A stretch of 64,000 nt of DNA. Source: Paenibacillus sp. FSL R7-0337 (GTDB taxonomy: Bacteria; Bacillota; Bacilli; Paenibacillales; Paenibacillaceae). The stretch's first letter is position 1. Each line of letters opens with the position of its first letter. Below the pieces are notes generated by a model that worked only from the letters and a program-made list of their open reading frames with translations, ran no database searches and was not told the DNA's origin. Where the stretch lies: the NCBI RefSeq assembly GCF_037969875.1, contig NZ_CP150218.1, positions 6,200,001-6,264,000 of the forward strand, read 5' to 3'. This document shows, one piece after another, positions 16,992 to 24,958 of the stretch. The translations under genes and the position numbers were made by a program.

Positions 16992-17563
16992 TCAGTGCTT
17001 ACCCATCTGTGATTTCAACCTTAGGATGTGTTGTTCTGTGAGACCTGAAGCTTTAAGAATAACTGAGGTCTCTACTCCAAGCGCAAGAAGTTCAAGTACT
17101 ATGGCCTCTGCTCTTTTTTGTTCACCCTTAGCAATTCCCTCCGCAATTCCTTCCGCACGTCCTTCTGCACGTCCTTCCGCTTTAGCACCGTTCATCCGTG
17201 AAGCCTCATCACGCAAATACTTCATTCGGGCATCATACTCCATACGTGTAGCGGCGTCTTGGCTAAGAAATTCAAGTGTATCCATTGCTTTTTTTAACAT
17301 GGGTTCATTCATGGTCTGCACCTCCCAGTTTGGTTGTTCAACACCCTTTGATGATAGTACATCTCACTCCAGTAAAAAAGTGTCCGCTTCTCCATATTGT
17401 AAGGATTGAACAATTGCATTTCGATGTTAATTCGCTTGCCCTCTGCCGTTTTCGCCTTGATGTCCAGTATGGACTGCTTTTCAGCCGGAGCATCTTTATC
17501 TGTGTAAGGATTCATTAATATGATCTCAGTTAACGTAAACAAAATCAGCCTTTTTGTATACAT
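16992..17563 (-). pseudogene. Decayed Rpn-family (PD-(D/E)XK, transposase-like) gene
   Basis: Two minus-strand frames preserve separate parts of one Rpn-type protein. The upstream piece (17309-17563) holds the catalytic-core segment with D in QSILDIKAKT and E in RINIEMQLFNP, then FYWSEMYYHQ. The downstream piece (16992-17321) holds the C-terminal region with the typical alanine-glutamate-glycine repeats (AEGRAEGRAEGIAEGIAKGE) and an ending like ILKASGLTEQHI. An intact protein is about 290 residues; the N-terminus and roughly 100-150 middle residues are missing, and the two pieces are in different frames. It is therefore a deletion remnant, not an active nuclease. It separates the nar-nre operon from narK. 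Confidence 0.8.
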
Positions 17564-17686
17564 ACAATGCTATTCTGTCCCTAAAACTCTGTAACGCATA
17601 CAGTCCATTAGGCGGCGTTATTTTTTACAAGGATTTATATGTTTTGGGGTCCCCGCAAAGTACCTGAATCATCACCTACGCTAAAG

Positions 17687-17701
17687 CCCCACTTTGTGGG
17701 G
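17687..17701 (+). terminator. Hairpin upstream of narK, possible terminator
   Basis: A perfect CCCCAC-TTT-GTGGGG hairpin is followed by TTATTTT. It directly precedes the NreC-like sites of narK, and may isolate that promoter from upstream transcription. The remaining 17564-17686 shows no gene. Confidence 0.5.
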
Positions 17702-17707
17702 TTATTT

Positions 17708-17743
17708 TAGGGTTTCCCCTGTCAGGGAAAGGGGACTCCCCTA
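17708..17743 (+). promoter_or_regulatory. Two candidate NreC operators upstream of narK
   Basis: TAGGG-TTTC-CCCTG at 17708-17721 matches 9 of the 10 fixed bases of TAGGG-N4-CCCTA. AGGGG-ACTC-CCCTA at 17730-17743 matches 8. Their centres are 22 bases apart, about two helical turns, and they lie roughly 95-130 bases before the narK start. The centres of the two upstream-most sites before narG are 23 bases apart, a similar arrangement. Confidence 0.6.
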
Positions 17744-17835
17744 TATCTGAGCCGGGGAACGGCGGATACAATGAGTACAGGAAGTATAGATCACAGGAAA
17801 TCATCACAAGAAAAAACGGCGAAAAGGTGAAACGA

Positions 17836-19326
17836 ATGATTAAAAAAATGCAATTGCCGCTGCAAACCTTAAACTTGATTACCGGATTCATGGTGTGGGT
17901 CATTATCTCCTCCTTGATGCCCTTTATCTCGGAGGATATCAGCATCCCTCCCGGGCGGCTGGCGATGGTCACGGCCATTCCGGTCGTGCTTGGCTCGATT
18001 CTGAGAATTCCGCTGGGCTATTATGCGAATATTCTGGGGGCGCGGATTATTTTTATGTCCAGCTTCGTGCTGCTGCTGTTCCCGGTCTACTTCATCAGTG
18101 TGGCTTCAACCGTAACCCATCTGATTATCGGCGGCCTGTTCCTGGGTGTCGGCGGCGCGGTCTTCTCTGTAGGGGTAACCTCTTTGCCGAAGTATTATCC
18201 GAAGGAGAAGCATGGTCTGGTTAACGGTATCTATGGAATCGGAAATCTCGGCACAGCGGTTACAACCTTCTCGGCGCCTATCCTGGCAGCACAGTTCGGC
18301 TGGGCGAACGCAGTCAAAATGTATCTGATTCTGCTGCTGGTCTTCATCGTCCTTAACTTCTTCTTCGGGGACCGTCAGGAGCCCAAGCTCCGCACTCCGA
18401 TTATTGAACAGATCAAGGGCGTGTCAAGGAACGAGAAGCTCTGGCTGTTCTCATTGTTCTATTTCATTACCTTTGGCTCCTTCGTAGCCTTTACCATTTA
18501 TTTGCCGAATTTTCTGGTATCCAGTTTTGGCCTGGAAAAAGTGGACGCCGGGATGCGCACCGCCGGCTTCATCGCAGTAGCGACCTTCTTCCGTCCGATT
18601 GGCGGCTGGCTGGCTGACAAGTTCCAGCCCTTGTTCTTACTTATCTTTACCTTCAGTGTCTACACCGTGGCTGCCATTATTCTGGCATTCATGCCGGACA
18701 TGGGCCTGTATACAGCAGGCTGCCTGGCGATTGCTGTAAGTGCGGGAATCGGCAACGGTGTTATTTTCAAGCTGGTGCCGTTGTACTTCAATAAGCAGGC
18801 GGGGATTGCCAACGGGATCGTGTCGATGATGGGCGGTCTGGGCGGATTCTTCCCTCCGATCATGCTATCTGTGATTCATGCGGCAACCGGACAATATTCC
18901 ATCGGCTTCATGCTGCTGTCCCAGGTGGCGCTGGCCAGTCTGGTGCTCGTGGTATGGCTGTACTTCCAGGACCGGCTTGCTCTCACCTCTGAGGTGTTCA
19001 ATTCGACCGGCCAGGGGATTCTGGTTACGGATGTGTCCGGCCACATCAAGACGGTCAATCCGGCCTTCACGAAGCTTACCGGCTACACCGAGGAAGAGGT
19101 GCTTGGCAAACAGCCAAGCCTGCTGAAATCCGGCCGCCAGCCGAAGGACTTTTACCGCGTGATGTGGGGTGAAGTCAAGGCAAAGGGCATGTGGCAGGGA
19201 GAGATCTGGAACAAGCGCAAGAATGGAGAAGAATACCTGCAGTGGCTGAATATCAGCGCTGTGAAGGATGAGACCGGTGAAGATGTCCGGTATGTAGGCA
19301 CCTTCAGCGATATTACAGAGAAATAA
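17836..19326 (+). CDS. narK: NarK-type nitrate/nitrite MFS transporter fused to a C-terminal PAS domain
   Basis: The first 380 residues are a 12-helix major-facilitator protein of the nitrate/nitrite porter family. The nitrate signature is seen in helix 5 (FSVGVTSLPKYYPKEKHGLVNGI, split around the glycines) and in helix 11 (ANGIVSMMGGLGGFFPP). After helix 12 (LVLVVWLYF) the protein continues with a complete cytoplasmic PAS/PAC domain, about 385-496: TGQGILVTDVSGHIKTVNPA, LTGYTEEEVLGK, then WQGEIWNKRKNGEEY and VGTFSDITEK. Ordinary NarK stops at about 390-400 residues. That PAS type usually precedes GGDEF domains, yet the gene stops right after ITEK. GTG 17827 overlaps the ribosome site, so ATG 17836 is used. 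Confidence 0.93.
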   Translation: MIKKMQLPLQTLNLITGFMVWVIISSLMPFISEDISIPPGRLAMVTAIPVVLGSILRIPLGYYANILGARIIFMSSFVLLLFPVYFISVASTVTHLIIGGLFLGVGGAVFSVGVTSLPKYYPKEKHGLVNGIYGIGNLGTAVTTFSAPILAAQFGWANAVKMYLILLLVFIVLNFFFGDRQEPKLRTPIIEQIKGVSRNEKLWLFSLFYFITFGSFVAFTIYLPNFLVSSFGLEKVDAGMRTAGFIAVATFFRPIGGWLADKFQPLFLLIFTFSVYTVAAIILAFMPDMGLYTAGCLAIAVSAGIGNGVIFKLVPLYFNKQAGIANGIVSMMGGLGGFFPPIMLSVIHAATGQYSIGFMLLSQVALASLVLVVWLYFQDRLALTSEVFNSTGQGILVTDVSGHIKTVNPAFTKLTGYTEEEVLGKQPSLLKSGRQPKDFYRVMWGEVKAKGMWQGEIWNKRKNGEEYLQWLNISAVKDETGEDVRYVGTFSDITEK

Positions 19327-19368
19327 ACGGATGTACGGATGCTCAGTCCGTCACCCGGTAAGGAGCAG

Positions 19369-20619
19369 ATGAAGGTGGAGAAGACCAGAACTCCGGTTAC
19401 TGTAGCGGAAGCTGTGCAGAGGGTAACCGGGAGAGTATGCCGCACAGGTACAGAGACCGTTCCGCTTCACGCCAGCTATGGACGTATTCTGGCTGAGCCG
19501 CTCACGGCAACCCATGATGTACCGCATTTCACCCGTTCCCCGTATGACGGCTATGCCATCGCTTCCCGGGATTCGGCCGAGGCTTCCGGCAGCAACCGGG
19601 TCAGCTTCACCGTGGTAGATCATATCGGCGCAGGAGAAGTCTCGCAGGCAGTGATCGGTGCTGGCGAAGCGGTACGGCTGATGACGGGGGCAGCGCTGCC
19701 TGCTGGGGCAGATGCGGTAGTTATGTTTGAACAAGCAGTCTCAGAGGGGCGGACGTTTACGATCCGTAAGGCGTTTGCGCCGCAGGAGAATCTGTCCCTG
19801 CAAGGGGAGGATATGCTAGCGGGTGAAACGGTCATTCCGGCCGGAAGCTTCATTCATCCTGGGGTTGTGGCACTGCTGGCTACCTTCGGCTACGGGGAGG
19901 TTAAGGCAGGGAAGCGGCCGGTGGTGGGGATTCTGTCTACGGGCACCGAGCTGCTGGCAGTGACAGACGCGCTCGTACCTGGCAAAATCCGTAACAGCAA
20001 CGGGCCGATGATTGCCGCTCAGCTCGCCAGGATGGGTATCCCGTACCGGATCTATGATACGGCAGCGGACCGGCTGGAGGAATGCCTGCAGACTGTCCGT
20101 CGGGCGCTCGCTGAGACCGACTGTCTGATCACAACGGGCGGAGTATCAGTGGGTGATTATGACTACCTGCCGGAGATCTACAAGCGCCTTGGAGCCGATG
20201 TGTTGTTCAATAAGGTGGCGATGCGTCCCGGCAGTGTGACTACAGTGGCAGTGGCCGGGGATCAATTCCTGTTCGGACTGTCCGGCAATCCTTCAGCGTG
20301 CTTCACTGGCTTCGAGCTGTTTGTAAGACCTGCGCTACTTAAGATGATGGGGTCAGACCATCTGTATCTGCCGCGTACCACAGCTGTTCTGGCGGAGAAT
20401 TTCGCCAAGGCGAATCCGTTCACCCGGTTCGTCCGGGCGGTATATGACGGCACTTCGGTCCGGCCTGCCGGCTTCAATAAATCGAATGCTGTCTCGTCCA
20501 TCGCACGCGGCAATTCCCTGATAGTACTGCCTGGCGGAACAAGAGGCTTCGCCGCAGGGGATAAGGTGGATGTCCTGCTGCTCGGGGTGGAAGAGGGCAT
20601 GAATGATTGGGTATTGTAA
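19369..20619 (+). CDS. moeA: Molybdopterin molybdenumtransferase
   Basis: The 416-residue enzyme inserts molybdate into adenylylated molybdopterin to give Moco. Visible motifs: HFTRSPYDGYAI near residue 60, RLMTGAALPAGADAVV, VGILSTGTEL, TGGVSVGDYD and LFGLSGNPSACFTGFE. Length is normal. The open frame begins at 19339, but TAAGGAG at 19359-19365 argues for a start at ATG 19369 (only 3 bases away) or GTG 19375 (9 bases); I keep the ATG with reservation. It follows narK by 42 bases and precedes moaA, so transport and cofactor genes appear to share one operon under NreC control. Confidence 0.95.
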   Translation: MKVEKTRTPVTVAEAVQRVTGRVCRTGTETVPLHASYGRILAEPLTATHDVPHFTRSPYDGYAIASRDSAEASGSNRVSFTVVDHIGAGEVSQAVIGAGEAVRLMTGAALPAGADAVVMFEQAVSEGRTFTIRKAFAPQENLSLQGEDMLAGETVIPAGSFIHPGVVALLATFGYGEVKAGKRPVVGILSTGTELLAVTDALVPGKIRNSNGPMIAAQLARMGIPYRIYDTAADRLEECLQTVRRALAETDCLITTGGVSVGDYDYLPEIYKRLGADVLFNKVAMRPGSVTTVAVAGDQFLFGLSGNPSACFTGFELFVRPALLKMMGSDHLYLPRTTAVLAENFAKANPFTRFVRAVYDGTSVRPAGFNKSNAVSSIARGNSLIVLPGGTRGFAAGDKVDVLLLGVEEGMNDWVL

Positions 20620-20651
20620 GGCCAAGTGTACGGGAAGGGAGATAGACGCAC

Positions 20652-21668
20652 ATGAATCATCATCCACTGCAAGATCAGCTGCGGCGGCCTATCCATGATT
20701 TGCGGATTTCGGTCACGGACCGGTGTAATTTCCGCTGTTCCTACTGCATGCCGAAGGAGATTTTCGGTGACGACTATGCTTTTCTTCCATCCGGTGAGCT
20801 GCTCACCTTCGAAGAGATCACCCGGCTGGCGAAACTGTTCGTCTCGCTCGGCGTAAGCAAGATCCGTCTGACCGGGGGCGAGCCGCTGATGCGCCGCCAT
20901 CTGCCGGAGCTGGTTACCAAGATCTCCGCCATTCCCGGTGTAGAGGATATGGGACTGACGACGAATGGAGTCCTGCTGGGCGGACAGGCAGCTCCGCTGT
21001 ATACTGCGGGCCTGCGCAGGCTGAATGTCAGCCTGGATGCGCTGGAGCCCGAGCTGTTCGGCAGAATGAACGGGCGGGGCTTCAGGCCGGGAATGATTCT
21101 GGAGGCTATAGATCAGGCAGCAGCCGCCGGGTTCGAGGTCAAGGTGAATATGGTCGTCCAGCGGGGCGTGAACGAATCAGAGATTCTTCCGATGGCCGCC
21201 TACTTCAAGAAGCGGAAGATCACGCTGCGCTTCATCGAGTTCATGGATGTCGGCAACGATAACGGCTGGAGCTATGATAAGGTCGTCACCAAGCAAGAAA
21301 TCCTGCAGCAACTGCAAAGCGTCTATACGCTGGAAGCTCTTGAGCAGAATTACAGCGGCGAGGTCGCGCAGCGCTACGGCTATCTTGGCAGTCCGGCCCA
21401 GGTCGGCTTCATCACTTCCGTGTCCGAATCGTTCTGTTCCACCTGTTCGCGTGCCCGGCTGTCTTCGGACGGTAAGCTGTATACCTGCCTGTTTGCCTCC
21501 AAGGGCTTTGACCTTAGGGCCATGCTGCGCGGAGGGGCTGGCGACGAAGAGCTGCTGGCAGCAATTAAGCAGGTATGGGAGCAGCGCAGCGACCGTTATT
21601 CCGATGAGCGGACGGAAGAGACCCGCAGAAGCAAGGCCAAGATTGGCATGTCCTATATTGGAGGATAA
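20652..21668 (+). CDS. moaA: GTP 3',8-cyclase MoaA
   Basis: A radical-SAM enzyme of 338 residues that performs the first step of Moco synthesis with MoaC. The SAM cluster motif CNFRCSYCM lies at about residues 25-33. The second, C-terminal cluster cysteines are in FCSTCSRARL with a later YTCLF. The protein ends in GG, the conserved tail needed for catalysis in this family. GGGAG lies about 10 bases before ATG 20652. moaC is not in this window. The gene follows moeA by 32 bases. Confidence 0.97.
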   Translation: MNHHPLQDQLRRPIHDLRISVTDRCNFRCSYCMPKEIFGDDYAFLPSGELLTFEEITRLAKLFVSLGVSKIRLTGGEPLMRRHLPELVTKISAIPGVEDMGLTTNGVLLGGQAAPLYTAGLRRLNVSLDALEPELFGRMNGRGFRPGMILEAIDQAAAAGFEVKVNMVVQRGVNESEILPMAAYFKKRKITLRFIEFMDVGNDNGWSYDKVVTKQEILQQLQSVYTLEALEQNYSGEVAQRYGYLGSPAQVGFITSVSESFCSTCSRARLSSDGKLYTCLFASKGFDLRAMLRGGAGDEELLAAIKQVWEQRSDRYSDERTEETRRSKAKIGMSYIGG

Positions 21669-21696
21669 TTCGCATGACAAGGGGCGAAGTGTAACT

Positions 21697-23373
21697 ATGA
21701 ACGGAGCAGAACTGCTGATTGAGATGCTGATTGATAAAAAGGTAGAGACCCTGTTTGGCTACCCCGGTGGTGCCGTATTGCCTCTATATGATGCGCTCTA
21801 TGATAATGACCGGATTCAGCATGTGCTGGTCCGCCATGAACAGGCTGCGGTTCACGCTGCAGACGGATACGCCAGAGTAACGGGACGGCCGGGGGTAGCG
21901 CTGGTAACCAGCGGTCCCGGAGCCACCAATGCAGTAACCGGAATTGCTACTGCGTTCATGGATTCTGTTCCGTTAATTGTGCTTACAGGTCAGGTAGCCA
22001 CTGACCTTATTGGTCTGGATAGCTTTCAGGAAGTGGATATCTACGGAATGACCATGCCGGTCACGAAGCACAATTATATCGTCAGAGATATTGCCGAGCT
22101 TCCCAGAATCGTCCACGAAGCATTCCATGTAGCGGTCACGGGAAGACCAGGCCCCGTCCTGATTGATCTGCCGAAGAACGTGATGAATGCGGAGTTCATT
22201 CCTGTCAGTGGAGCGGCTGAGCCTTGCTCTGCGCCGGTGATCCGGGGATACGAGCCGAATCCGTCCATTGATCCTGCGGATATTCAGCTTGCGGCAGAGC
22301 GGCTGAGCCGTGCAGAGCGGCCGCTGGTGCTGGTCGGTGGAGGCTGCATGCAGGGAGAGACCCCTGCCCTCTTGCGGGAATTCGCGGAGCGGCATCACTT
22401 CCCCGTAGCAAGTACGCTGATGGGGATCGGGGCTTTCCCTTCCGGGCATCCCCTGCATCTGGGAATGGTCGGGATGCATGGAACGGTGGCAGCCAACCGT
22501 ACGCTGCAAGGCGCCGATGTCGTGTTATGTCTCGGGGTACGGTTCAGCGACCGGGTAACGGGCAAGCGGAAGGCATTCTCGCCGGGGTCGTATAAAATCC
22601 AAGTGGATCTGGATACCTCAGAGCTGAACAAGAACATCCCCGTAGACCTTGCAGTGACTGGCTCTTGTGAGGAGCTGCTCAGAGGAATACAGGAACAGGT
22701 ACATACCGCGGAGCATCTGCTCTGGGAGGAGCAGATTAAGGTCTGGCGTCAGCGCAAGCCGAAGCCGGGCCGGGAACAAGGCGCTAAGCTGACCCCGCAG
22801 GAAGTCATCCGCGCCCTCCAAAAGGCTACCGCAGGCGATGCGATGATTGCCACCGATGTCGGCCAGCATCAGATCTGGACGGCTACGCACTATGAATTCT
22901 CGGAAGCCCGATCCTTCCTGACCTCCGGCGGGCTGGGAACGATGGGGTACGGCCTGCCTGCTGCGATTGGGGCGGCCGTTGCTTTTCCTGACCGCGATGT
23001 GGTGTGTATTACAGGGGACGGAAGCTTCCAGATGAATATGCAGGAGATTATGACCGCCGTGGATCACGGCCTGAATGTCAAGGTGGCAATCTTCAAGAAC
23101 GGGTATCTGGGAATGGTACGGCAATGGCAGCAGCTGTTTCTGGGCCGGCGTTATTCCTCGGTGCGGATCAGTTCGCCGGATTTCGTGGCCTTAGCCAAAT
23201 CCTTCGGCGCCCACGGGTTCCGGGCGCGAACGCTGGCTGAAGCGGAGCAGATTATTGAACAGGCTCTGCATACGGAAGGACTGGTTGTGATGGAATTTGA
23301 TATCACCGAGGAGGATAATGTCTATCCCATTGTACCGCCAGGCTCAAGCAATCAGGATATGATCGTAGAATAG
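21697..23373 (+). CDS. ilvB: Acetolactate synthase large subunit (IlvB type)
   Basis: This 558-residue ThDP enzyme condenses two pyruvates to acetolactate. Seen in order: the FGYPGGAVLPLYDAL start, the catalytic glutamate in LVRHEQAAVHAADGYAR, the TSGPGATN loop, the FAD-type middle domain, and the ThDP motif GDGSFQMNMQE. The GMVRQWQQLF segment is characteristic of anabolic, FAD-containing enzymes, not catabolic AlsS. An open frame reaches 150 codons upstream over moaA, but ATG 21697 gives the family start. No ilvN or ilvC is adjacent, and the gene sits inside the Moco operon, which is unusual. A role in pyruvate overflow under anoxia is possible but unproven. Confidence 0.92.
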   Translation: MNGAELLIEMLIDKKVETLFGYPGGAVLPLYDALYDNDRIQHVLVRHEQAAVHAADGYARVTGRPGVALVTSGPGATNAVTGIATAFMDSVPLIVLTGQVATDLIGLDSFQEVDIYGMTMPVTKHNYIVRDIAELPRIVHEAFHVAVTGRPGPVLIDLPKNVMNAEFIPVSGAAEPCSAPVIRGYEPNPSIDPADIQLAAERLSRAERPLVLVGGGCMQGETPALLREFAERHHFPVASTLMGIGAFPSGHPLHLGMVGMHGTVAANRTLQGADVVLCLGVRFSDRVTGKRKAFSPGSYKIQVDLDTSELNKNIPVDLAVTGSCEELLRGIQEQVHTAEHLLWEEQIKVWRQRKPKPGREQGAKLTPQEVIRALQKATAGDAMIATDVGQHQIWTATHYEFSEARSFLTSGGLGTMGYGLPAAIGAAVAFPDRDVVCITGDGSFQMNMQEIMTAVDHGLNVKVAIFKNGYLGMVRQWQQLFLGRRYSSVRISSPDFVALAKSFGAHGFRARTLAEAEQIIEQALHTEGLVVMEFDITEEDNVYPIVPPGSSNQDMIVE

Positions 23374-23386
23374 GCTGGCAGACCGA

Positions 23387-23432
23387 AGGAAGCTCCGCTC
23401 GCGCAGATTGGCGAAGGAGCTTCCTGTTTTTT
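23387..23432 (+). terminator. Rho-independent terminator after ilvB
   Basis: Perfect arms AGGAAGCTCC (23387-23396) and GGAGCTTCCT (23416-23425) are followed by GTTTTTT. This closes the narK-moeA-moaA-ilvB unit. Confidence 0.9.
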
Positions 23433-23456
23433 GTCCGAATAAGCATTGTGATTCTC

Positions 23457-24170
23457 CTAGAAATACAGCACCAGCACAGACACATATAAGATGACGGAGA
23501 AGCCGATCTCGATGATTCCCGTACGTTTGGCGGTAATTCCTGTCCTCGGCAGAATGGCTGCCCGCAACAGCAGAACCAGCAGCGGGACCAGCAGTGAAGG
23601 GAACAGATACAGACCGGCTGCCGCGAACAGCAGATGATAGGCGACGGAGCCATAATAGAAACGGATATTGTTCCGCTCACGGATGACGGTTTTGACATAG
23701 AAGGCAGTTCCAATGAAGTACAGCACCGCCAGCACGAACAGCTCATTCACGGCTCTCCAGTTCTCCCCAAGCCCCACATAGAAGACCGGATAAATCACCA
23801 GGCAGAACGCCACAATAGCGGAGATGTCATTAAGCAAGGCGCGTTCATTTCGGGTCCGGGCATAATAGAGGTTAACGGCGAATAACGGCAAGAGCAGCAG
23901 CGCGAACCCCAGCAGCACAGGCTGGACAATCACCAGATAGAGGGCGAACGGAAGCAGCAGAAGTCCGTATAACCTGAGCGGCTGGAAATAACGTGCGAAC
24001 TTCCGGGTCTTCACCCCCTGCAAGAGCGGAAAGCTGAACAGATAGATCAGCAGCCAGCAGATAAACAGCGGAATATGTATGAACTGCCCCTTGGAAGCGG
24101 CGACGCCCAGCAGAAAAGGGAGAACGAGCATCGCCCAGGCGCCGTGCTGGTTGGGGATGTATTTTTTCAT
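23457..24170 (-). CDS. ywiC: YwiC-like membrane protein
   Basis: A 237-residue integral membrane protein with seven or more hydrophobic segments and the conserved start KYIPNQHGAWAMLVLPFLLG of the YwiC-like family. In B. subtilis ywiC lies within the narK-fnr-narGHJI region, and here it again sits beside nitrate genes, which supports a functional link, although its activity is unknown. The long frame starts at 24191, but there the codons form the ribosome site GAAGGAGGT itself, so ATG 24170 is preferred. It is convergent with ilvB and divergent from mobB. Confidence 0.85.
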   Translation of the reverse strand: MKKYIPNQHGAWAMLVLPFLLGVAASKGQFIHIPLFICWLLIYLFSFPLLQGVKTRKFARYFQPLRLYGLLLLPFALYLVIVQPVLLGFALLLLPLFAVNLYYARTRNERALLNDISAIVAFCLVIYPVFYVGLGENWRAVNELFVLAVLYFIGTAFYVKTVIRERNNIRFYYGSVAYHLLFAAAGLYLFPSLLVPLLVLLLRAAILPRTGITAKRTGIIEIGFSVILYVSVLVLYF

Positions 24171-24361
24171 GCAGCAATAGACCTCCTTCACGGATATATC
24201 ATGACACGTAAGCTACTAGACTCTTTAACTATACTTGTACCCGGCGGAGAATGCTGGTGATTTCAAGCACAGTAGCGCTGTCAAGAGATTAGGCGGGGAA
24301 TGGGCAGCGGCCGGAATAGTGTATAATCGAAAATAGATCTTCAAGCAGAGGAGCAGACACT

Positions 24362-24934
24362 GTGACTATGGAATCTCAGCATGCGGCGGTACAGCGCCTA
24401 GTTCCTGTACTGCAAATCGTCGGATACAAGAACAGCGGCAAAACAACCCTCGCCTGCCGGATAATCGAGGCCTTGTCTGCGCAAGGACTACGGGTTGGCT
24501 CTGCCAAGCATGATGCCCATCTCTTCCAGCTGGATGATCCGGGAACGGATAGCAGCAAGCATCTCCTGCACGGTGCAGTGGAGACGGTATTGACCTCGCC
24601 GGAGGCGACAAGGGTCATGCGCAGATCTGCGGCTTCACTGCGGGAAATCGCCGAGTCGATGCGCGGCAGAGTAGATCTGGTGATTGCTGAGGGGTTCAAA
24701 TCTGCGGATTATCCCAAGATCGCCCTAATTCGCCGCACAGCAGACCAGATAACGCTGCACAAGGAAGCAACAAACATACGCCTGTGGTTAAGCTGGGAAG
24801 AGGCTGTGGAACTACAGAGTGCAGCGTCTGGTTCCCGGATTAGCCCGGATAGTCCGCCGGTATTGCCTTTGCGGGATCAGGCGCTTGCGGATCAGGCGGT
24901 TATCGCACTGGCGCTGTCACTGCTTCAGTCCTAG
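24362..24934 (+). CDS. mobB: Molybdopterin-guanine dinucleotide synthesis adaptor MobB
   Basis: The 190-residue GTP-binding protein assists MobA in adding GMP to Moco, giving the MGD form that NarG needs. The P-loop is in QIVGYKNSGKTTLACRI (about 20-36), and VDLVIAEGFKSADYPKIAL is the conserved Walker B region. The start is GTG 24362, 8 bases after GAGGAG at 24348-24353; ATG 24368 would be 14 bases away. TATAAT at 24322-24327 may be the -10 box, though no clear -35 is seen. The mobA-moaE fusion gene follows after about 24 bases. Confidence 0.93.
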   Translation: MTMESQHAAVQRLVPVLQIVGYKNSGKTTLACRIIEALSAQGLRVGSAKHDAHLFQLDDPGTDSSKHLLHGAVETVLTSPEATRVMRRSAASLREIAESMRGRVDLVIAEGFKSADYPKIALIRRTADQITLHKEATNIRLWLSWEEAVELQSAASGSRISPDSPPVLPLRDQALADQAVIALALSLLQS

Positions 24935-24958
24935 ATTCTACTACAGGAGGTGCCCTTG

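Noticed and set aside
21247..21696. N-terminal 150-codon extension of the acetolactate synthase frame
   Set aside because: It overlaps moaA in another frame and is not similar to any ThDP-enzyme N-terminus; the family start fits ATG 21697.
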